A stretch of 14,710 nt of DNA from Pseudomonadota bacterium (GTDB taxonomy: Bacteria > Pseudomonadota > Alphaproteobacteria > Caulobacterales > Aquidulcibacteraceae), in NCBI GenBank assembly GCA_023410295.1, contig JAEYPY010000171.1:1-14710 (forward strand), in the 5' to 3' direction. This document shows, one piece after another, positions 7,347 to 14,417 of this stretch (position 1 is the stretch's first letter; every line of letters begins with the position of its first letter). The notes beneath the pieces are model-generated. The model did no database searches and was not told the origin of the DNA. It was given only the letters and a program-made list of their open reading frames with translations. A program made the position numbers and the translations under genes.

Positions 7347-9164
7347 CTAAGCCGCCTCGTCCGCCAGCACATCACCACGGCTCATGGCGTTCAGCCGCGC
7401 ATAAAGCCCGCGCGCTTCGATGAGTTCGCCATGCTTGCCTTGCTCGACGATGCGCCCCTGGTTGAACACCAGGATGCGGTCAGCCTCGCGTATGGTGCTC
7501 AAGCGGTGCGCGATGACGATCGTCGTGCGCCCGGCTTTGAGCTCCGCCATCGCCGCCTGCACCTCGCGCTCGGTCTCCACGTCCAGCGATGAGGTGGCTT
7601 CATCGAGGATGAGGATCGGCGCATTGGCCAGAAACGCGCGCGCGAGCGCGACGCGCTGGCGTTCGCCGCCCGAGAGCTTCACGCCGCGCTCGCCGACTTC
7701 CGTGTCGTATCCGTTCGGCAGCTTCTCGATGAAATCGTGCGCACGCGCGCGCTTGGCCGCAGCGATGATCTCCTCCATCGGCGCATCGGGATTGGCGTAG
7801 GCGATGTTCTCCTTCAGCGAGCGGTGAAACAGCGCCGGATCCTGCGGCACCAGCGCGATGTTCTGGCGCAAGCTGGCTTGCGTCACCTCGCGCACGTCCT
7901 GCCCGTCGATGACGATGGCGCCGCCGTTCACGTCGTAGAGACGCTGCACCAGCTTGACGAAGGTCGTCTTGCCGGAGCCGGTCGGGCCAACCAGCGCCAC
8001 CGTCTCGCCCGGCGCGATCTCGAGCGAGAAGTCGCGATAGAGCGGCTCCGCGGCATTCTTGTAGCCGAACGTCACCGCATCGAACGTGATCCGCCCCGGA
8101 CCCGGCGTGAACACACGCGCATCCCCACGGTCCACGACCTCGGCCCGCTCGGCCGCGTAAGCCACAACGTCCTCGATGTCGGCGATGCCCTTCTGCAAAT
8201 TTTGCACATTCTCGCCGAGCGTGCGCAGATAGCCCGAGACCAAGAGGAACGAAGTGATGGCGAACACCGCATCGCCCGCCGTCGCCTGCCCCTTGCTCCA
8301 CTCCAGCAACACGAGACCAAGCAGCCCCGCCTGCAGAATGAAGAGCAGCATGTTCTGCAGAATCCAGGAATTGGTCCATAGCGTCCACGTGCGGTTGGCT
8401 TCCACACGCCAGGCGGCGACCACCTTGTCGAACCGGGATTGTTCGCGCCCCTCGGCGCCGAACGCCTTTACGGTTGCGTTCGAGGACACGGCATCCGCCA
8501 GCGACGCACCGATCTCGGTATCCGCCTTGATATAGCGCCGCACGGCGCCGGCGATGACGAAGCGGCCGAAGAGATACGCGCTCAGCAGAAACGCAACGAT
8601 GGCGCCGCCCGTGAAGAGCCCGATCACCGGCCATTGCAGATACGTCAGTACAGTGACGCCGACGAGCACGCCTAAGGCCGGTAGCATGTACCAGACCATG
8701 GTGTCGGAGATCGTGTCGTAGGCGTTCATCGCGCGCGAGACGCGCCGCACCGTGGCGCCGGCGAAATTGTCGGCGTGCCAGTCGGACGAAAAGCGCTGCA
8801 CGTCACGGAAACCGTCCGTAACGATGCGCTCCATGTTGTTGGAGGCGAACGGAATCCAGAAGCGCACGCCGATATTGCGTGACACGTAAAACGTAAACGC
8901 AATCGCCGCGACAAACGCGTAACCCGCCGCAGCCGCGCGCTGGCCCTCCTCCGTCGGGCCCGCCGCCAGCGCCTCGATCAGGCGCGCGGAGGCAAACGGA
9001 AACGCCAAGTCGGCCGCCACTGCGAGCCCAAAGAAGCCGCCGAACAGCGCCAGCTTCAGCGGCTGGCTCGACCAGTGTTTCCACATGAAGGCCGCCACTT
9101 GGCCCATGCTCGCCTTGCGGCGGCCGGACTCGGCCTCGTCGTCGAAATCGTATGCATCGCTCAT
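7347..9164 (-). CDS. ABC exporter, fused permease and ATPase (ABCB/MsbA-like)
   Basis: The 605-residue half-transporter works as a dimer in the inner membrane and exports a substrate using ATP. Residues about 35-330 form the six-helix type IV exporter membrane domain and about 357-595 the nucleotide-binding domain. Catalytic motifs are intact: Walker A GPTGSGKTT (393-401), Q-loop Q441, signature LSGGERQR (497-504), Walker B ILILDE (517-522) with catalytic E522, D-loop SSLD and H-loop H553 in IAHRLST. The N-terminus is a short acidic cytosolic tail. Nothing in the sequence fixes the substrate; drug, lipid or peptide export are all possible, and I see no ATM1-type glutathione-binding signature. 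The gene converges on the Imm26-like gene. The ATG at 9164 has only a weak ribosome binding site (GGTG). Confidence 0.93.
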   Translation of the reverse strand: MSDAYDFDDEAESGRRKASMGQVAAFMWKHWSSQPLKLALFGGFFGLAVAADLAFPFASARLIEALAAGPTEEGQRAAAAGYAFVAAIAFTFYVSRNIGVRFWIPFASNNMERIVTDGFRDVQRFSSDWHADNFAGATVRRVSRAMNAYDTISDTMVWYMLPALGVLVGVTVLTYLQWPVIGLFTGGAIVAFLLSAYLFGRFVIAGAVRRYIKADTEIGASLADAVSSNATVKAFGAEGREQSRFDKVVAAWRVEANRTWTLWTNSWILQNMLLFILQAGLLGLVLLEWSKGQATAGDAVFAITSFLLVSGYLRTLGENVQNLQKGIADIEDVVAYAAERAEVVDRGDARVFTPGPGRITFDAVTFGYKNAAEPLYRDFSLEIAPGETVALVGPTGSGKTTFVKLVQRLYDVNGGAIVIDGQDVREVTQASLRQNIALVPQDPALFHRSLKENIAYANPDAPMEEIIAAAKRARAHDFIEKLPNGYDTEVGERGVKLSGGERQRVALARAFLANAPILILDEATSSLDVETEREVQAAMAELKAGRTTIVIAHRLSTIREADRILVFNQGRIVEQGKHGELIEARGLYARLNAMSRGDVLADEAA

Positions 9165-9472
9165 GTGAGCACCAAAGATGGAAAGCGCGGCCGCGCGCGA
9201 GGCGGCGTAGCTGGATTGAACTGGGAACGAAGCGTGGAGAGCGAAACCGTCGGCTCACTCACGGCTTGCGAAGCGGATACCCGCGCGGCCTTCACGGCCA
9301 GCGGATGGCTCGACCCGAGCGGCGGTGCGCGCGCTCTGAGGTCAATCGGCGTCCGTTCGCGGCGCCGGAGTTATTTAAGGCGGACGTTCAAGGCTCGTCT
9401 CCAAAAAAAGGACCGCCCCCATACCGTTTCCGCGCCCTTGCGTAAAGCAAAAGCCGCGCGCATCACCGCCAT
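9165..9472. other. 308-base divergent intergenic region between ABC exporter and ubiA
   Basis: No credible gene is seen; the open frames here are arginine-rich and carry no domain. The region should hold the promoters of both flanking genes. The only AT-rich islands are TTATTTAA near 9371 and a run of seven A at about 9404-9410. Either could lie in a promoter, but I cannot pair a -35 with a -10 with confidence. The repeat GGCCTTCACGGCC near 9290 is too short to interpret. Confidence 0.4.
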
Positions 9473-10426
9473 GTGACGAATTTGAAACCAGCCGATGCCT
9501 TGCGGCAACATTGGACCGACGCGCTACCCAGCGCGTGGAAGCCGTACGCGCAGCTCTCGCGCCTCGATCGCCCGATCGGCTGGCAATTGCTGCTGCTGCC
9601 GTGCTGGATGGGCATCGCCGTCGCGCGCACCGGCTACGGCTTCTATTGGAGCGATCTCGGCCTCGCGTTCGCGTTCCTCATCGGCGCCATCGCCATGCGC
9701 GGCGCGGGCTGCACCTATAACGACATCCTCGATCGCGACATCGACGCCAAAGTCGAACGCACGCGCCTCCGGCCACTGCCCTCGGGCACAGTCCCGCTCA
9801 AAGCCGCGTGGATCTGGCTCTTCGTGCAATGCCTTGTCGGTCTCATCGTGCTCATGACGCTGCCGCGGCTAGCGCAGATCGTGGCGCTGATCGCGCTGCC
9901 GCTGGTCGCGCTCTATCCGCTGATGAAGCGCATCACCTGGTGGCCTCAGGCCTGGCTCGGCATCGTCTTCAGCTGGGGCGCGTTGGTGGGGGGCGCCGCA
10001 GTATCGTCTGAGGGCGGCGTCCCATTCGAAGCCATCGCGCTCTATGCCGGCTGCATCTGCTGGACCATCGGCTACGACACCATCTATGCGCTGCAAGACC
10101 GCGAAGACGATGCCCTCGTCGGCGTGCGCTCCACGGCGCGGCTCTTCGCCGACAAGTGGCGCACGTGGACCAGCGTCTTCTACGTCCTCGCCGTCGCGCT
10201 CTGGACCATAGCAGGCGCGATCGCCGGCGCCGGCCTCATCGTTGCGATCGCGCTTAGCGTGATCGGCGGTGCGCTGATCTGGCCGATGCTGCAGCGCGTG
10301 GACGACAAGAGTCCGGAAACGGCGCTTGCCGGTTTCAAGTTCAACGCGCTCATCGGCCTGTTCGTCTTGTTTGCCTTCGCGCTCGAGCCCATCTGGCGCA
10401 CGTTACGGCCGGTTCTGGGTATGTGA
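9473..10426 (+). CDS. ubiA: 4-hydroxybenzoate polyprenyltransferase
   Basis: UbiA attaches the polyprenyl chain to 4-hydroxybenzoate in the inner membrane, committing the ring to ubiquinone. The 317-residue length fits. Both Asp-rich Mg2+/diphosphate motifs are present: NDILDRDID (83-91), followed by KVERTRLRPLPSG, and DTIYALQDREDD (202-213). The opening LSRLDRPIGWQLLLLPCWMG (28-47) is typical of alphaproteobacterial UbiA. About eight or nine transmembrane helices are expected. The start is a GTG at 9473 with no clear ribosome binding site; the overlapping ATG at 9471 is immediately followed by TGA in its own frame. The stop is one base away from the start of the next gene, so translation is probably coupled. 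Confidence 0.94.
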   Translation: MTNLKPADALRQHWTDALPSAWKPYAQLSRLDRPIGWQLLLLPCWMGIAVARTGYGFYWSDLGLAFAFLIGAIAMRGAGCTYNDILDRDIDAKVERTRLRPLPSGTVPLKAAWIWLFVQCLVGLIVLMTLPRLAQIVALIALPLVALYPLMKRITWWPQAWLGIVFSWGALVGGAAVSSEGGVPFEAIALYAGCICWTIGYDTIYALQDREDDALVGVRSTARLFADKWRTWTSVFYVLAVALWTIAGAIAGAGLIVAIALSVIGGALIWPMLQRVDDKSPETALAGFKFNALIGLFVLFAFALEPIWRTLRPVLGM

Positions 10427-10427
10427 G

Positions 10428-11042
10428 ATGGGCGAAGCGGAGAGGCATCTGGTCACGGTGTGCAAGCGCTTCGCGCGCGTGGTGCCCAAGCACGAGCCCT
10501 TCCCGACCAAATTCCCGCGCAGCAAAGACCCCTACCGCGCGCTAGTGCGGGCCGTCGTCTTCCAACAGCTCTCCGGCAAAGCCGCCGGCACCATCCATGG
10601 CCGCCTGCTCGCGCTCTGGCCCGACAAGGATCACCCCGATCCCGATGACATCCTCGCCGCCTCCACGGAGCAACTCCGCAGCGTCGGCCTCTCACGTCAG
10701 AAGATCGCCGCGATCCAGGACGTGTCGCTGAAGCGGATCGAAGGCATCATCCCCGAAGCGCGCCAACTCACGCGGCTCGGCAACGAAGAGATCATCGAGC
10801 GTCTCACCGCCGCGCGCGGCGTGGGGCGTTGGACGGTGGAGATGTACCTCATCTTCACGCTCGGCCGCCCCGACGTGCTGCCGATCGACGATCTCGGCGT
10901 GCGCAAAGGCGCGGAAAAACTCTACGGCCGCAGCTTCACGCCAAAGGAGCTGGGCAAGTTCGGCGAACGCTGGGCCCCCTGGCGCAGCGCCGCCTCCTGG
11001 CACCTCTGGCGCTACATGGACAACCTCGTCGTCCCCGATTGA
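10428..11042 (+). CDS. DNA-3-methyladenine glycosylase II (AlkA-like, HhH-GPD)
   Basis: This base-excision-repair enzyme removes alkylated purines, such as 3-methyladenine, by cutting the N-glycosidic bond. The 204-residue protein holds the HhH-GPD domain: the helix-hairpin-helix AARGVGRWTVEMY (128-140), then LPIDDLGVRKG (151-161), where D155 aligns with catalytic D238 of E. coli AlkA. ERWAPWRSAASWHLWRY (180-196) matches the AlkA C-terminal helix. E. coli AlkA is about 282 residues; this one lacks its N-terminal beta domain and is nearer the compact Mag1-type enzymes. There is no Cys4 iron-sulfur cluster, so it is not an endonuclease III. The ATG at 10428 follows the ubiA TGA by one base. The open frame extends upstream into ubiA, but that part overlaps coding sequence. 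Confidence 0.92.
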   Translation: MGEAERHLVTVCKRFARVVPKHEPFPTKFPRSKDPYRALVRAVVFQQLSGKAAGTIHGRLLALWPDKDHPDPDDILAASTEQLRSVGLSRQKIAAIQDVSLKRIEGIIPEARQLTRLGNEEIIERLTAARGVGRWTVEMYLIFTLGRPDVLPIDDLGVRKGAEKLYGRSFTPKELGKFGERWAPWRSAASWHLWRYMDNLVVPD

Positions 11043-11079
11043 GGGGTGGCGACGGCCGCTTTCACCGCCGACGCTTTCC

Positions 11080-11085
11080 TATAGT
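11080..11085 (+). promoter_or_regulatory. Possible -10 element upstream of the tandem-HTH regulator
   Basis: TATAGT at 11080-11085 resembles a sigma-70 -10 box in the gap between the glycosylase stop (11042) and the TTG start at 11125. No good -35 is seen at 16-18 bases; CTTTCA at 11059-11064 is 15 bases away. It would place the transcript start near 11092, at the foot of the hairpin that follows. Confidence 0.25.
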
Positions 11086-11089
11086 CTCG

Positions 11090-11116
11090 CCTCGCCTGCG
11101 CCGCCTGCGGGCGAGG
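11090..11116 (+). promoter_or_regulatory. Hairpin covering the ribosome binding site of the tandem-HTH regulator
   Basis: CCTCGCC (11090-11096) pairs perfectly with GGCGAGG (11110-11116), a 7-bp GC-rich stem with a 13-base loop. The 3' arm contains GAGG, the only Shine-Dalgarno-like sequence before the TTG start at 11125. If formed, the stem would hide the site and lower translation. A transcript starting after about 11092 would have a shortened stem. Confidence 0.35.
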
Positions 11117-11124
11117 ACACGCCC

Positions 11125-12912
11125 TTGGCCGCACGACGCACCGACCAGCCGCTGATCGCCGACGCCGTCGAGCACGCCTTCGCCGAACAACTCGACGCGG
11201 TGCTTGCAGGCGCCGATTCAAGCGCCGCGCTCATCCCGGCGCTTCCCGCATCTGCGCTGAGCTCCGCCATCCTCGACAGCGACGGCGCGATCCTCTGGGC
11301 GCAGGACCGCTTCGCGGCGTTGATCGAGCGCGATCTTAGCGACTTCTCCAGCGCTTTCGCGCAACTCGGCCAGAGCGATGTTGCGCTTTCCCACGCGCGC
11401 ACGCGTGAAGATAAGGCCGTCTGTCTCGTCGTCGCCGTGCCGAGCGCGACGAAGCGCTGGCCGATCGCATTGCCGGCGAAAGTGCTGAGCGAGGCAGGCG
11501 CTGGCGCACGCGTAGCCGTCGCTGTCGCTATCGACGATCAGACCGACGCGCTCGCCGCCGCCGCGCGCGCCTTCGGTTTCACCCCGCTCGAAACACGCGT
11601 CGCCGTCGCGCTGGTACATTGCGGCGCGCTCCCCGAAGCAGCGGAGAGATCGGGCGTCACTTACGAGACGGCGCGCGATGTCATCAAAAGCGCGCGCCGC
11701 AAGGCCGGCGTCGGCCGCATGCCGGCTCTGGTCGCGCGTCTCGCCGGCGTCGCTGCGCAGCTCGGCGACGAGAACAAGGAAGCCGACCGCGTCCTCGTCG
11801 ATGCTTTCGGCCTTACACCACGCGAGGCAGGACTTGCGCTCGCACTGATGCGCACCGGCTCGCGCGAAGCGGCAGCGCGCGCGGTGGGCGTCAGCACCGC
11901 AGTGGCGAAGAAGCAGTATGGGCGCATCTTCGAAGCGCTCGGCGCCAAGAGCGCCTCCGATGTCAGCCGCACCGTGCTCGAGGCCATCGCTGCCGCCCTT
12001 CTCGTCGGCGCCGCCAACCAGGAGCTGCCGTTCAGCCCGCACGTGCGCGAACCGCTGCGTCTCATTCCGCGCGCCGACGGCGGCATGATCGCCGTTTCCG
12101 ATTATGGCCCCGCGCGCGCCCGGCCCTTGCTGATTACGCACGCGGGCTCAGCCACACGGCTCGTGCCGCGTTCGCTGGTCGCGCGTCTGCAAGCGCGCGG
12201 CTGGCGGCCGATCGCGATCGATCGCCCCGGCTTTGGCCTCACCAGTCTGCGCGCCGACATCGACGATCCCTGGCGCGCGGCCGCAGCCGATATCGCGGAT
12301 GCGCTCGATGCCCTGGCCATTCCACGCATCGACATCCTCATCCGCGGCGGCGTTTACGCCGTCGTCGAATTCGCCCGCGCGCATTGCGCTCGCGTCGGCC
12401 AAGTCGTCGCCATGAACCCCGACGTCAACACGCGCGAGAGCCACAAGCGCACCGGCGCCATCGGCCTTTTGTGGCGCGCAGGCGAGCGCAATCCCGAAGG
12501 CTACGCCAACATCGTGCGCTGGCTCGCTTCGCACACAACGCCCGAGCGCCTCGCGCAGCTGCAGCGCGTTTTGCTCCGCCGCTCGCCCGTCGACCTTGTG
12601 GCCATCGCTGATCTGGCCGAGCAGGAAGACTTACGCCGCAGCGTCGGCCTCTTCGCCGCCGGCCGTCTCGATGGCACGATCCGCGAACACTACGAACACG
12701 GACGCGGCGTCGAGTGCGCGCCGCTGCTAAATGGCGCGAACTGGCATGTGCTGATGGGCGCGCACGACGTCATGCACGCGGTCGAAGACATGGAGCGGTT
12801 TTGGCGCGCGCGGCTGCCCCATGCGCGCTTTACCACCATCGACGGCGGCGGCCGCTTCCTCCACCTCACCCATCCCGACGCCGTGCTCGCCGCGTTGGAC
12901 GCCGGCGATTAA
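11125..12912 (+). CDS. Tandem LuxR-HTH regulator fused to a degenerate alpha/beta-hydrolase domain
   Basis: The 595-residue protein has no signal peptide or membrane helix. Residues 1-145 include a short PAS-like stretch (SSAILDSDGAILWAQDRF, 46-63). Two consecutive LuxR-type HTH units follow: FTPLETRVAVALV...KAGVGRMPALVARL (152-206) and LTPREAGLALALM...LGAKSASDVSRTV (230-284). Residues about 305-593 have the order of an alpha/beta hydrolase: oxyanion-loop region LLITHAGSATR (335-345), DRPGFGLTS (366-374), nucleophile elbow, acid region GAHD (545-548) and C-terminal HLTHPDAVLAAL. The elbow reads ILIRGGVYAVVEFA, so the expected GxSxG serine is G409. The catalytic histidine position (normally GHxxHLxHP) is R577. 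Catalysis is therefore unlikely, and a ligand-sensing role is inferred. The start is a TTG at 11125 with GAGG upstream. Its stop overlaps the convergent ABM gene. Confidence 0.85.
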   Translation: MAARRTDQPLIADAVEHAFAEQLDAVLAGADSSAALIPALPASALSSAILDSDGAILWAQDRFAALIERDLSDFSSAFAQLGQSDVALSHARTREDKAVCLVVAVPSATKRWPIALPAKVLSEAGAGARVAVAVAIDDQTDALAAAARAFGFTPLETRVAVALVHCGALPEAAERSGVTYETARDVIKSARRKAGVGRMPALVARLAGVAAQLGDENKEADRVLVDAFGLTPREAGLALALMRTGSREAAARAVGVSTAVAKKQYGRIFEALGAKSASDVSRTVLEAIAAALLVGAANQELPFSPHVREPLRLIPRADGGMIAVSDYGPARARPLLITHAGSATRLVPRSLVARLQARGWRPIAIDRPGFGLTSLRADIDDPWRAAAADIADALDALAIPRIDILIRGGVYAVVEFARAHCARVGQVVAMNPDVNTRESHKRTGAIGLLWRAGERNPEGYANIVRWLASHTTPERLAQLQRVLLRRSPVDLVAIADLAEQEDLRRSVGLFAAGRLDGTIREHYEHGRGVECAPLLNGANWHVLMGAHDVMHAVEDMERFWRARLPHARFTTIDGGGRFLHLTHPDAVLAALDAGD

Positions 12913-13232
12913 CGCGGCGCCTCGGCGCGATTGATGGCGTCGTAATCGCGCAATACCCGCGCCACGCGCAGTCTGTAGCGCTGAAAGATGCGACTGCGCC
13001 CCTCGCTTTGCGCCGCACGATGCGCCTCCATCTCGCGCCAGCGCGTCACCGCCGCTTCATCGCGCCAGAACGAGAGCGAGAGAATGCGCCCTTCATCGCT
13101 CAAGCTTTGAAAGCGTTCGATAGAAACGAAGCCGTCGATTTCCTCCAGCAATGGCCGCAAATCCGCAGCAGTGCGAAAATAGTCGTCGCGATATACGGCG
13201 TGCGGTTCGGCTTCGAAGATCACCGCGATCAT
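12909..13232 (-). CDS. Antibiotic biosynthesis monooxygenase (ABM) domain protein
   Basis: The 107-residue protein is a single dimeric alpha/beta-barrel (ferredoxin-like) ABM domain. It shows the pattern [20 protein letters not shown] (32-51), then [20 protein letters not shown] (52-71) and [18 protein letters not shown] near the end. Relatives include small cofactor-free monooxygenases and heme-degrading HmoA-like enzymes; the sequence does not say which, and no substrate can be inferred. The ATG at 13232 overlaps the NIPSNAP stop by four bases (ATGA), so the pair is translationally coupled. The two share the same fold superfamily and may act together. Its TAA shares TTAA with the stop of the convergent regulator gene. 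Confidence 0.85.
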   Translation of the reverse strand: MIAVIFEAEPHAVYRDDYFRTAADLRPLLEEIDGFVSIERFQSLSDEGRILSLSFWRDEAAVTRWREMEAHRAAQSEGRSRIFQRYRLRVARVLRDYDAINRAEAPR

Positions 13233-13558
13233 GCGCGCACCGGCGGCGCATGCGGCGCCGAAGCGAGCTTCAGGAAAATGCGATCCTCACGCAGAATGAA
13301 GCGCTCGCGCTGCGCAAACGCGTAGTTTTCGCGGCCCAACGGATCGGCCGCCAAACGCGCGCGATACGCTTCGTACGCCGCCAAGCTCTCGATATTGTAG
13401 AGCGCATATGCCGTTGTCAGCGAGCCTTCGTGCGGCGCGAAATAGCCGATCAGATCTGCCCCGCAGCGCGGGATCGCCTGCCCCCAGTTCTGCGCGTAGC
13501 GCTCGAATGCGGCGCGTTTGAATGGATCGATTTCGTAACGAATGCAGCATGTGAGCAT
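13229..13558 (-). CDS. NIPSNAP family protein
   Basis: The 109-residue protein matches NIPSNAP-type alpha/beta-barrel domains: [21 protein letters not shown] (1-21), the aromatic/histidine segment [29 protein letters not shown] and the tail [20 protein letters not shown] proteins are small dimeric proteins of mostly unknown biochemistry. The chosen ATG at 13558 has a strong ribosome binding site (GGAGGTG on the minus strand); an in-frame start at 13582 would place that site inside the coding region. It is the first gene of a two-gene operon with the ABM gene, and divergent from arsR across 67 bases that contain a perfect palindrome. Regulation by that ArsR protein is likely by inference. Confidence 0.85.
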   Translation of the reverse strand: MLTCCIRYEIDPFKRAAFERYAQNWGQAIPRCGADLIGYFAPHEGSLTTAYALYNIESLAAYEAYRARLAADPLGRENYAFAQRERFILREDRIFLKLASAPHAPPVRA

Positions 13559-13590
13559 CGGCGCACCTCCAGGGCGCCACACCTAGCGGA

Positions 13591-13618
13591 TTGCTCGCGT
13601 GCGATGGTTCGATTAACA
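13591..13618 (+). promoter_or_regulatory. Candidate arsR promoter
   Basis: TTGCTC (13591-13596), a 16-base spacer and TTAACA (13613-13618) form a plausible sigma-70-like promoter reading right. The transcript would begin about 13625-13626, at the GTG itself, giving a leaderless mRNA. This fits the absence of a ribosome binding site before the GTG. The -10 lies in the centre of the palindrome at 13606-13625. Confidence 0.4.
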
Positions 13619-13625
13619 TCGAACC
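13606..13625. promoter_or_regulatory. Perfect 8+8 palindrome, probable ArsR operator
   Basis: GGTTCGAT (13606-13613) and ATCGAACC (13618-13625) are exact inverse complements around TAAC. The site lies in the 67-base gap between the divergent NIPSNAP operon and arsR and directly touches the arsR GTG at 13626. ArsR/SmtB dimers typically bind inverted repeats overlapping their own promoters, so self-repression and control of the NIPSNAP/ABM operon are likely. Confidence 0.65.
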
Positions 13626-14315
13626 GTGAAAGAGGGTCCGAACATTGCCGCGATCGCCGCCATGGTTGGCGACCCGGCGCGCGCCAACATGTTGACGGCG
13701 CTGGTCAACGGCGAAGCGCTGACCGCGACCGAACTCGCGCTCGAAGCCAACGTCACCAAGCAAACCGCAAGCTCGCATCTAGCCAAGCTCGTCGCCGCCG
13801 GGCTCGTCGCGGTCGAGGCGCAGGGGCGCCACCGCTACTACCGCCTCGCCGACGCTGACGTCGCGGGTCTGCTCGAAACGCTGATGGGCGTCGCCGCGCG
13901 CGCCAAAGCGCTGCGCACACGCCCCGGCCCAAAGGAGCCGGCGCTCCGCCACGCGCGGCTCTGCTACGACCATCTCGCCGACGTACTGGGCGTCGCGCTG
14001 TTCGACTCTTTCATCAAGAACAAGTGGATCGTCCCCGGCCCGGAGAAGACGTTCGCGCTCACGCGCCTCGGCCGCGTCAAAGTTTCCACCTTCGTCACCG
14101 AGATCGCCGAACTTGAACAAGGCGCGCGCCCGCTCTGCCGCGCCTGCCTCGACTGGAGCGTGCGCCGCCACCACCTCGCCGGCGCCCTAGGGGCAGCCAT
14201 TCTCGACGAAATTTTCGAGCGCGGCTGGGCCGAGCAGCGCGGCGCCAGCCGCATCGTCGATTTCACCAAGCTCGGCGAAGCGGCGCTCAAGCGCACGTTT
14301 CTCATCACCAGCTGA
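13626..14315 (+). CDS. ArsR/SmtB-family winged-helix regulator with long C-terminal domain
   Basis: The 229-residue regulator has an ArsR winged helix at about 5-85: IAAMVGDPARANMLTAL, the recognition region ALEANVTKQTASSHLAKLVAAGLV (38-61) and wing GRHRYYRL (67-74). The remaining 140 residues make it about twice the size of SmtB/ArsR. This domain has repeated Cys/His-containing motifs, CYDHLADVLG (113-122) and CRACLDWSVRRHHLAGALG (171-189). Those residues could bind a metal or thiol-reactive ligand, but the classic CxC metal site of ArsR is not seen in the recognition helix. The start is a GTG at 13626; the IAAMxGDPARAxML opening is well conserved in this subfamily, supporting it over the internal ATG at 13662. 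There is no ribosome binding site upstream. It probably regulates itself and the divergent NIPSNAP/ABM operon. Confidence 0.9.
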   Translation: MKEGPNIAAIAAMVGDPARANMLTALVNGEALTATELALEANVTKQTASSHLAKLVAAGLVAVEAQGRHRYYRLADADVAGLLETLMGVAARAKALRTRPGPKEPALRHARLCYDHLADVLGVALFDSFIKNKWIVPGPEKTFALTRLGRVKVSTFVTEIAELEQGARPLCRACLDWSVRRHHLAGALGAAILDEIFERGWAEQRGASRIVDFTKLGEAALKRTFLITS

Positions 14316-14358
14316 AGCGGAAACTTCTCCGCAAACCTCCGCCGCTAGATAAGGCCCC

Positions 14359-14388
14359 CGTGCAGATGTGAACGACCACGCCTGCACG
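14359..14388. promoter_or_regulatory. Interrupted stem-loop between arsR and the desaturase
   Basis: CGTGCAG (14359-14365) pairs exactly with CTGCACG (14382-14388). Inside it, GTG and CAC pair after a two-base internal loop, leaving AACGAC as the apical loop. No T-rich tract follows, so it is not a standard intrinsic terminator. It could be an operator for the desaturase gene or a structure at the end of the arsR mRNA. Confidence 0.3.
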
Positions 14389-14417
14389 CCCGCGCTGATT
14401 TATGCTAGGTAAGCCCC

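Noticed and set aside
7600..8634. 344-codon minus-strand open frame within the ABC exporter
   Set aside because: It is another frame of the same strand as the exporter and is rich in Arg/Gly/Ala; the exporter motifs are all in the real frame.
9075..9476. 133-codon plus-strand frame across the exporter start and the 308-base gap
   Set aside because: It overlaps the exporter N-terminus, has no ribosome binding site or domain, and has shadow-like composition.
11619..12611. 330-codon plus-strand open frame inside the tandem-HTH regulator
   Set aside because: Arginine/serine-rich frameshifted reading of the real gene, with no domain.
11125..12912. An active hydrolase or esterase call for the C-terminal domain
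   Set aside because: The serine and histidine positions are glycine and arginine, so activity is not supported.
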